Source: Streptomyces sp. NRRL WC-3618 (GTDB lineage Bacteria; Actinomycetota; Actinomycetes; Streptomycetales; Streptomycetaceae). From it: a DNA stretch of 20,173 nt. The notes under the pieces are model-generated. The model saw only the letters and a list, made by a program, of their open reading frames with translations. It did no database searches and was not told the origin of the DNA. The stretch is from positions 1-20,173 of the forward strand of contig NZ_LGDW01000052.1 in the NCBI RefSeq assembly GCF_001280005.1, read 5' to 3'. Positions 14,880 to 20,173 of the stretch are shown one piece after another. Position 1 is the stretch's first letter. The number at the start of each line of letters is the position of its first letter. Position numbers and translations under genes: made by a program.

Positions 14880-15175
14880 AGCGTTAGTTGAGGTCGCTCT
14901 GACCTGCGCAGACGTATCGGCCCACTGCTGGAGGATGGCGTCGTGGGTGGGCTGTGTGAGCGTCTGGACGTTGAATTCTGGACGCTGGCTGGACGCGAGG
15001 ATCCGGAAGTGGTGTCGCCCGGCGACCTCTGGGTGTCGGGAGCCGGTGGCGGATGATGATCAGGGTGCTGGGCGCCCCATGGATCACGGCGTAGCCGCCG
15101 ACCTCGGGGCAGCGAGAAACGGCCCGTGCAGGAAACTGTCCGAAGGGACACTCGGGGTGCGTGGAGACGACTGTG
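14880..15175 (-). pseudogene. Possible frameshifted remnant of an unknown gene
   Basis: Two minus-strand frames look coding by their strong G/C third-position bias, but neither covers the whole stretch. From about 15175 to 15045 one frame reads STHPECPFGQF, then CPEVGGYAVIHGAPSTLII. From about 15059 downward the next frame (+1) reads HPEVAGRHHFRILASSQ, then QTLTQPTHDAILQQWADTSA. Joining them needs one frame change near 15050. I recognise no family, and no convincing start or stop can be assigned; the second frame runs on antisense into the tRNA. The placement, between a tRNA gene and a relic CRISPR array, fits decayed accessory DNA. Confidence 0.3.
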
Positions 15176-15224
15176 GACGTTCACCCCGTTCCGTACGAGG
15201 TGCTCGTTCTTTGGCGCGGGGGAC

Positions 15225-15498
15225 GGGGCAAGCCCAGCCCGCGCGGGGCCGACGCGACGTCCGTGCCGTCCCCAGATGTGGACGCCGGAGCTATCGCCGT
15301 GTGCCCCGAGCCGATCCGTCGCCCTCGGTCGACCCGTTGTCGTTCGTGGAGCTATTCCCGCGTGCGCGGGACCGACGGCGCGTATCCAACGAGGGTGATC
15401 GCGAAGCAGGAGCCATCCCCGTGTCTTCAGGGCTGACTCTCAGGCGCCCCCGGCCCTGAACACGGTGCAGGAGCTATCCCCCGTACACGGGGGGCTCA
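15225..15498 (-). CRISPR. Relic CRISPR array, type I-E-like repeats
   Basis: Five units of about 28 bases begin at 15225, 15287, 15348, 15409 and 15470. The last three intervals are exactly 61 bases and the first is 62, which is the repeat-plus-spacer length of type I-E arrays. Units begin GGAGCTAT (GGAGCCAT in the fourth, GGGGCAAG in the first) and end CCGA, CTGA or CTCA. The third has the palindromic core CCCGCGTGCGCGGG. On the minus strand the consensus reads like TCGGCCCCGCGCAC then GGGGATAGCTCC, close to known I-E repeats (GGGGATA is shared with E. coli). The 33-base spacers are unrelated to one another. Repeats differ at many positions, so the array is decayed and probably inactive. No cas gene is in the window. 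It ends 3 bases from the WD40 gene's stop. Confidence 0.6.
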
Positions 15499-15501
15499 GT
15501 C

Positions 15502-18500
15502 TCATCCGGGGCACGGCGGGTCATAGTCCCGTTGCGGGATGTACTTGTGCCAGAGGGCGGGTGTCAGGAGATTCCCGGTCGCCCGGCATACGTAGTCGAC
15601 GGCGGCTTGGACGGACAGCGGCAGGGTGAACACGGCGTTCTCGCCGGTGCCGATGAAGAGGAAACGCCCGTCAGGGGAGAACACGACGGCGTTGACCCAG
15701 TTGATGACGCCGGTCACCGGCAGCCCGTGGGCCCGCGCAAGGCCCCGCTCGTCAACGTCCCACAGTCGGAGCGTCGTGTCGGAACTGCCGCTGACCAGAG
15801 TATGGCCGTCCGGGCTGAAGGCCAGGGTGTACACGATGTCCGTGTGGCCGGTGAGCGGGGCGCCCGTCGGTTTGGGGCGCGCTCGGTCGGTGAGGTTCCA
15901 CAAGTGGACCGTGCTGTCGTTGCCGGCGGCGGCGAGAGTACGGCTGTCCGGGCTGAAGGCGACGGCCTGGAGAGGGTCCGCGCTGGGATGCAGGGGTGTC
16001 CCAAGAGGCATCGGCTGCGTGGGCTCGGCGATGTCCCACAGGCGGAGGGCGCCGTCTTGTGCCGCAGCGGCGAGCGTGCGGCCGTCCGGGCTGACGGCCA
16101 GGCGGTTGATCCGGCCAGCCTGGGTCTCTAGTGACCCCAGTGACGTGCGGCGGGACGGATCGGAGACGTCCCACAGCCTGACGGTGCCGTCGTCGTCGCC
16201 GCCTGCCAGCGTGCGCCCGTCCGGGGCGAACCCGACGACCAGGATGTTGCCCTTGCGATTGTGCAGCGGACCACCCAGCGGCTGGGGTTTGGCCGGTGCG
16301 GTGACGTCCCACAGCCGGATGTCCGGCCCCGCGGCGACGGCCAGGGCCCTGCCGTCTGGGCTGAAGGCGACCGAATTGACGAACGGCGTGTGGCCGGTGA
16401 TCGACGCGCTGATCTGGCGGGGAGCGGCCGAGTTCCTGACATCCCAGAGACGGACAGAGTTGTCCTGCGAGCCCGAGGCGAGCAGCCGACCGTCGGGGCT
16501 TACGTCCACGGTGTTGACGTAGCCGGTGTGGCCGCTCAGGATCGTCCGCGGGATGGTCCACAGGCGGATGGTGTGGTCAGCGCCCGCGCTGGCCAGCATG
16601 GTGCCCTTTGGGTTGAAGGTTAGGGCCAGCACGGGCCCGGTGTGACCGTCCAGGGCGTAGGTGAGGTCCCGGATGTCGCCCGGGTTCGTCACGTTCTCAA
16701 GCCAGATGGTGTTGTCGTCCCCGCCGTAGGCCATGAGGTTGCCCGTGAGGGAGAAGGCGACAGTGTTGACGACGTTGTTGCTGGCGGCGGAGTCGACCCG
16801 GACAGGTTTGGCTGGGATCCTGACGTTCCACAGGTGGGTCTCCTGGTCGCTCCCGGCCACGGCCAGTATGCGGCTGTCCGGGCTGAAGGAGACCGCCTGG
16901 GCGAAACCGGGGAGCCCTGCCCTGAAGGAGATGTCGGCCGTCCGGCCGACGGCCGATGGATGCCGACGGTCCGTCACCTTCCACAGCCGCACGGTCCCAT
17001 CGTTTCCGGCGCTCGCCAGCAACTTGCCGTCCGGGCTGAAGGCCACCCCGTTCACCTCGTCCGCGGAGGCGGGGAGCGGCGTGGAGAGGGGCCGCAGGTG
17101 CCCCGGATCGGTGGCGTCCCACAGGTGGATGCGGCCGTCGTGGCCTGCCACGGCCAGGGAGTGTCCGTCCGGGCTGAAGGCGAGCGTCCTCAAGGCGCTG
17201 GTACCGGCACGGGCCGTGGTGCCGAGTCCATCCGGGCGGCCAGGGTCACGGAGGTCCCACAGACGTACGATGCCGTCTTCGCCCGTGCCGGCCAGGAGGC
17301 GTCCGTCGGGGCCGAAAGCGAGCGCCCGCACCGCGCCCTTGGAGCCGCGCAGCGGATCGCCCAGCGGGACCGGGTGGCCCGCGCGGGCGGTGTCCCACAG
17401 CCGGATCGTGCCGTCGTCACTGGCGCTGGCCAGCACGCGTCCGTCCGGGCTGAAGCCAACGGCGTTCACCCGGTCGGTATGGCGGGTCAGCACGGTGGCC
17501 AGCGGCACGTTCTGGGCGCCGAGCAGCCGGGTCTCCGTCGACGCGGCCGGCGACATCCGGTGTGCGACCAGATCGAGTTGGGCGGCCAGCGACGGGTCGG
17601 TCGCGCGCGTCAGGTCGGCCTGGGCCCTGATCTGGCCGAGGATCGCGGTATTGCGTTCCTGCTGTGCCGTGTTGCGCTGGTGGAACGCGAGGACGGCGGA
17701 CAGCGCGGCGAGGAGCGCAAGCACAGTCAGGCCCGCGACGACCCCCTGGCGGATCCGGCGCGCGCGATGCCGTTGCCGTACCGAGGCGGCGATGAACGCG
17801 GACATGTCCGAATCGACCTCGCCCTTGTCCTTGGCCAGGGCACAGGCTTCGTCCAGGCGGTGGCCCCGGTACAGCAGCCCCGGGTCGCGGTTGGCCTCCT
17901 GCCATGCGGTGGCCGCGTCCTCCAGCCGCTGGTGTGCCATGTACTGAGCCCGGTGGGTCTCGATCCACTCCCGCAGGCGCGGCCAGGTCCGCAGCAGCAC
18001 CTCGTGGGTGATGGTGACTGTGTCCTGCTCTCGGGTAAGCAACCGCCCCCGGGTGAACGTCTCGACGACATCGGCCGTCTCGTCGGAGTGCGGGCCGTGG
18101 GCGAGTAGTTCGGTGTATCGCGCCGGGCGGCGCGTGTCGTTGGTGCCGTCGCCGAACTTGACTAGGCGCAGGAACACGGACTCTGCGGTCCGCTGCGCCT
18201 GTGGGTCCAGCTGGTCGAAGCAGCGGTCCGCTTCGGCCGTCAAGCTGTGCGCAATGCCGCCAGTGGACTCGTAGCCGTCCACGGTGAGGACGTGGCCCGC
18301 CCGGCACAGCCAGGTGGCCCGCAGCGCATGGGCGAGCAGTGGAAGTCGCCCGATCTCATAGGCGTCGGCCTTCTCCGTGTCCGGGGGCTCGGGGTCTGGT
18401 TCCGGTGCGCCGAGGTCGCGCAAGAGGACCTGCACGAGGCCCGGTTCGACTTCCATCCCGACCGCGCGGGCGGGATGGAGGATCGCCTGCCGTACCCCGG

Positions 18501-19326
18501 ACCGTGACAGCGGCCCCACGATCACCTGGTTGCGTTCCACCGCTTCGAGGAGCCCCGGATGAGTGGCGCAGTCGGTGTAGAAGTCCGAGCGCAGGCCAAA
18601 AACGACCAGACCGACGGGCGGTTCGCCGGCAGGGCCGATGTTCGCCAGGCGTAGGACCGCGTCCAGGAAGTGCCGCCGCTCCCGCTCGTCGGCGCACAGC
18701 GTGAACAGCTCCTCCAACTGGTCCACGACGAGGACCAGGCGGCGTTCCGCGCCGGTGTCGCTGTCGTCCGCCGCGAGCGCGCGCTGCAGGACGGCCGGTC
18801 GCCACACCGGTCCTCGCGTCCGGTCGCCGGAGGCTCCCCGACTCCCGTATGTCACCTCCGACAGGCTGGCGTCAAGGGCTGCCATCGGGTGGGCGGTCGG
18901 GTTCAGCCACAGGCGAGGCCAGTGCGCCGAGCCCGGCAGGGCCCCCCGGGCGAGCTCAGGCAGGAGTCCCGCTCTGAGCAGCGACGACTTCCCGGCACCG
19001 GAAGGCGCGACGACAACCAGCGCCCCGCCCACCGCGAGGCAGGCGTCCAGCCGGACCAGAAGCTTGGCCACCAGCGCGTCCCTGCCGAAGAACCACTGGG
19101 CCTGTTCGGCGCTGAATGCGGCCAGCCCGGGATACGGGCACTCCTGAGACACAGCGGCGGCGTGCACGCGGTGGGCTGTGCGCACGCCGTCTTCGTAATG
19201 CAGGTGTAGGTCCCGCTCCGACAGGTACAGATCGCGGTGCGCCTGATAGATCCTGGCTCGGTCCGAGGCATGGGCCTCCAGCCGGATGTCCTCTTGGTTT
19301 GGGGGCTGCCTGTCGGCGGGACTCAT
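15502..19326 (-). CDS. STAND-type NTPase with transmembrane helix and 14 WD40 repeats
   Basis: This 1274-residue protein is built like a signal-transduction or conflict-system switch. Residues 18-44 carry a short motif, RARIYQAHRDLYL then ERDLHLHY. The P-loop domain begins with YPGLAAFSAEQAQWFFGRD (65-83), then Walker A APSGAGKSS (108-116), Walker B LVLVVDQLEELF (197-208) and GLRSDFY (244-250), typical of novel STAND NTPases. THEVLLRTWPRLREW (440-454) closes the helical part. A hydrophobic helix at about 528-548, after a basic stretch, is a probable membrane anchor. From about 613, fourteen WD40 units (FSPDGR ... RLWD) make two seven-bladed propellers. The end, LTPALWHKYIPQRDYDPPC, is the usual closing segment of such proteins, so the gene looks intact. 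Its ATG overlaps the upstream stop (ATGA), so expression is coupled. Target and effector are unknown. Confidence 0.93.
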   Translation of the reverse strand: MSPADRQPPNQEDIRLEAHASDRARIYQAHRDLYLSERDLHLHYEDGVRTAHRVHAAAVSQECPYPGLAAFSAEQAQWFFGRDALVAKLLVRLDACLAVGGALVVVAPSGAGKSSLLRAGLLPELARGALPGSAHWPRLWLNPTAHPMAALDASLSEVTYGSRGASGDRTRGPVWRPAVLQRALAADDSDTGAERRLVLVVDQLEELFTLCADERERRHFLDAVLRLANIGPAGEPPVGLVVFGLRSDFYTDCATHPGLLEAVERNQVIVGPLSRSGVRQAILHPARAVGMEVEPGLVQVLLRDLGAPEPDPEPPDTEKADAYEIGRLPLLAHALRATWLCRAGHVLTVDGYESTGGIAHSLTAEADRCFDQLDPQAQRTAESVFLRLVKFGDGTNDTRRPARYTELLAHGPHSDETADVVETFTRGRLLTREQDTVTITHEVLLRTWPRLREWIETHRAQYMAHQRLEDAATAWQEANRDPGLLYRGHRLDEACALAKDKGEVDSDMSAFIAASVRQRHRARRIRQGVVAGLTVLALLAALSAVLAFHQRNTAQQERNTAILGQIRAQADLTRATDPSLAAQLDLVAHRMSPAASTETRLLGAQNVPLATVLTRHTDRVNAVGFSPDGRVLASASDDGTIRLWDTARAGHPVPLGDPLRGSKGAVRALAFGPDGRLLAGTGEDGIVRLWDLRDPGRPDGLGTTARAGTSALRTLAFSPDGHSLAVAGHDGRIHLWDATDPGHLRPLSTPLPASADEVNGVAFSPDGKLLASAGNDGTVRLWKVTDRRHPSAVGRTADISFRAGLPGFAQAVSFSPDSRILAVAGSDQETHLWNVRIPAKPVRVDSAASNNVVNTVAFSLTGNLMAYGGDDNTIWLENVTNPGDIRDLTYALDGHTGPVLALTFNPKGTMLASAGADHTIRLWTIPRTILSGHTGYVNTVDVSPDGRLLASGSQDNSVRLWDVRNSAAPRQISASITGHTPFVNSVAFSPDGRALAVAAGPDIRLWDVTAPAKPQPLGGPLHNRKGNILVVGFAPDGRTLAGGDDDGTVRLWDVSDPSRRTSLGSLETQAGRINRLAVSPDGRTLAAAAQDGALRLWDIAEPTQPMPLGTPLHPSADPLQAVAFSPDSRTLAAAGNDSTVHLWNLTDRARPKPTGAPLTGHTDIVYTLAFSPDGHTLVSGSSDTTLRLWDVDERGLARAHGLPVTGVINWVNAVVFSPDGRFLFIGTGENAVFTLPLSVQAAVDYVCRATGNLLTPALWHKYIPQRDYDPPCPG

Positions 19327-19739
19327 GGCCCTTGGATGTTCTGGTCGCGCCCGGCCTGGTACACCCGGCCGTGTCCGGATGCCTCGGCGCGGAACTCATG
19401 CGATCCGGTGCGAGTGCCGTCCTCGCGGCGCAGGAGCGGGGCGATCTCTTCGTCGATCAGCCGCTTCAGCTCGTCCACCAGCGCGGGGTCGTCCCGCAGG
19501 AGTGCGGTCAGACGGGCCCCCCAGGCTGAGACGAGGTGTGATTCCGCGTCCCCGTCCCGCGCTCGGCGGGCCGTCAGTACGCGGTCTCGGGCCTCTACGA
19601 GCGCAGCGTCCACATGGTCTGCCTGATTCGGACGTATACGTCGCCACCAGGCTATGAGGGCTGTTCGTGCCTGCTGCCATGCGTCCGTGGCCATCGCTCC
19701 CACCAAGGACGTGGCCGCGGACAATACGATCTCATCCAT
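19323..19739 (-). CDS. Small helical partner of the STAND-WD40 protein, with YQAGRDQNI tail
   Basis: This 138-residue protein has a mainly helical body (AATSLVGAMATDAWQQARTA, then two charged helices to about 106) and a flexible tail ending RAEASGHGRVYQAGRDQNI. The tail motif RxEA...R(V/I)YQAxRD recurs at residues 16-32 of the adjacent NTPase, which argues for a shared binding partner or direct pairing. I know this tail from small proteins beside STAND genes in actinobacteria but know no assigned biochemical function. The first hydrophobic stretch is short and probably not a membrane segment. ATG 19739 is chosen because AAGGGAG (19749-19755) lies 9 bases upstream; TTG 19748 and GTG 19745 are alternatives. 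It is the first gene of the operon and its TGA overlaps the NTPase ATG by 4 bases. Confidence 0.82.
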   Translation of the reverse strand: MDEIVLSAATSLVGAMATDAWQQARTALIAWWRRIRPNQADHVDAALVEARDRVLTARRARDGDAESHLVSAWGARLTALLRDDPALVDELKRLIDEEIAPLLRREDGTRTGSHEFRAEASGHGRVYQAGRDQNIQGP

Positions 19740-20173
19740 CGCCACCAACTCCCTTAGGCCGCCGTACAGCTAGTGTCGCCATTTGCAATTTGGAGTGGTT
19801 TCGTTGGTATGTGAAAGCCGAAGGGGGGTATTGGATCCGCCTGGTTGCTCGCTACACGGGTGGAGGCAAGCCGCACGGGCTAGACAGAGACGGCCAGGCC
19901 AAGCGGTGCTCTCAGCGGTGTCAACTCACCCAACGGTGGGTTGTCTCGCTGGGCTGGAGTCATAGCCGCCAAAGAAGGCGCCATGGGCGTATCTCGTGTT
20001 CACCGCTCCGAGGTGAAGTGGCGGTTGACGAGGGCTGCTCTCAGATCCGCAAGTTCAAGTATCTTACGTGTCTAAGAAGCCGTGTCTCAACCGAACATGA
20101 TCGGTTGATTTCTGCTGGTCAGGCATGGTCTGGCTCGTAGTGAGGGAGGCATCGGGCGTCTTGTTTCCGCTCC
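19740..20173. other. 434 bases without a supported gene
   Basis: Open frames here are short and lack Streptomyces codon bias, and the base composition is noticeably less GC-rich than the rest of the window. The promoter of the two-gene operon should lie just right of 19755, but I see no convincing -10/-35. Two dyads are present: CAACTCACC (19922-19930) with GGTGGGTTG (19935-19943), and AACCGA (20089-20094) with TCGGTT (20101-20106). Neither has a T-run. I see no transposase, attachment site or RNA gene. Confidence 0.5.

Noticed and set aside
15163..15190. A sixth CRISPR unit starting GGAG 62 bases before the first
   Set aside because: Only the first four bases and scattered later positions agree with the consensus, which is not better than chance.
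16642..18108. 488-codon plus-strand frame opposite the WD40 gene
   Set aside because: It consists of repeats such as GVPQPDRA that are merely the complement of the WD40 units.
20089..20106. Insertion-sequence end near the right edge
   Set aside because: The AACCGA/TCGGTT dyad and nearby text resemble a terminal repeat only vaguely; no transposase frame or target duplication is visible.
14700..20173. Integrative element bounded by the CAU tRNA and a copy of its 3' end
   Set aside because: I found no second copy of the tRNA 3' end (GGTTCGAGTCCCACCCGCC) further right and no integrase gene. The boundary could lie outside the window, so the idea is open but unsupported.

Overview
The window is very GC-rich, uses almost exclusively G/C in third codon positions, and carries dnaG next to an HrdA-type sigma factor, an actinobacterial CHC2/Toprim primase, and two kinds of intergenic repeat that I recognise from Streptomyces. 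I read it as a Streptomyces chromosome, with a conserved housekeeping block on the left (about 1-14800) and an accessory stretch on the right (about 14800-20173).

Left block, plus strand: a two-domain CbiX-like sirohydrochlorin/cobalt chelatase (834-1742), dGTPase (1864-3270), a ferredoxin-reductase-type flavoprotein (3519-4784), DNA primase dnaG (4843-6756) and a sigma-70 family factor most like HrdA (7088-8326). A SanA/DUF218 membrane protein runs off the left edge on the minus strand. dnaG and dgt both have a -10-like hexamer exactly 6 bases before the start codon and no Shine-Dalgarno sequence, which suggests leaderless mRNAs. A near-perfect LexA/SOS box lies between dnaG and the sigma gene.

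Middle block, minus strand, after a convergent junction marked by a large inverted repeat: two ABC exporter half-transporters joined by a 1-base stop/start overlap and showing the features of a heterodimer with one degenerate ATP site (8501-12168); an FGGY-kinase homologue that has lost several kinase motifs (12308-13768); and a small YtxH-like stress protein (13898-14203). Three tRNA genes follow on the plus strand: two nearly identical tRNA-Asn(GUU) and one tRNA with a CAU anticodon.

Right block: beyond the tRNAs the sequence looks like an insertion or decay zone. It holds a possible frameshifted gene remnant, then a relic type I-E-like CRISPR array (repeats of about 28 bases at a 61-base period, heavily diverged, no cas genes visible). 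The main item is a two-gene minus-strand operon: a 138-residue helical protein ending in a YQAGRDQNI motif, overlapping by ATGA a 1274-residue STAND-type NTPase with a transmembrane helix and 14 WD40 repeats (two seven-bladed propellers). The NTPase carries the same YQAxRD motif at its N-terminus, so the small protein is probably its dedicated partner. This is the best candidate here for an under-described conflict, defence or signalling system. The last 430 bases hold no gene I can support.
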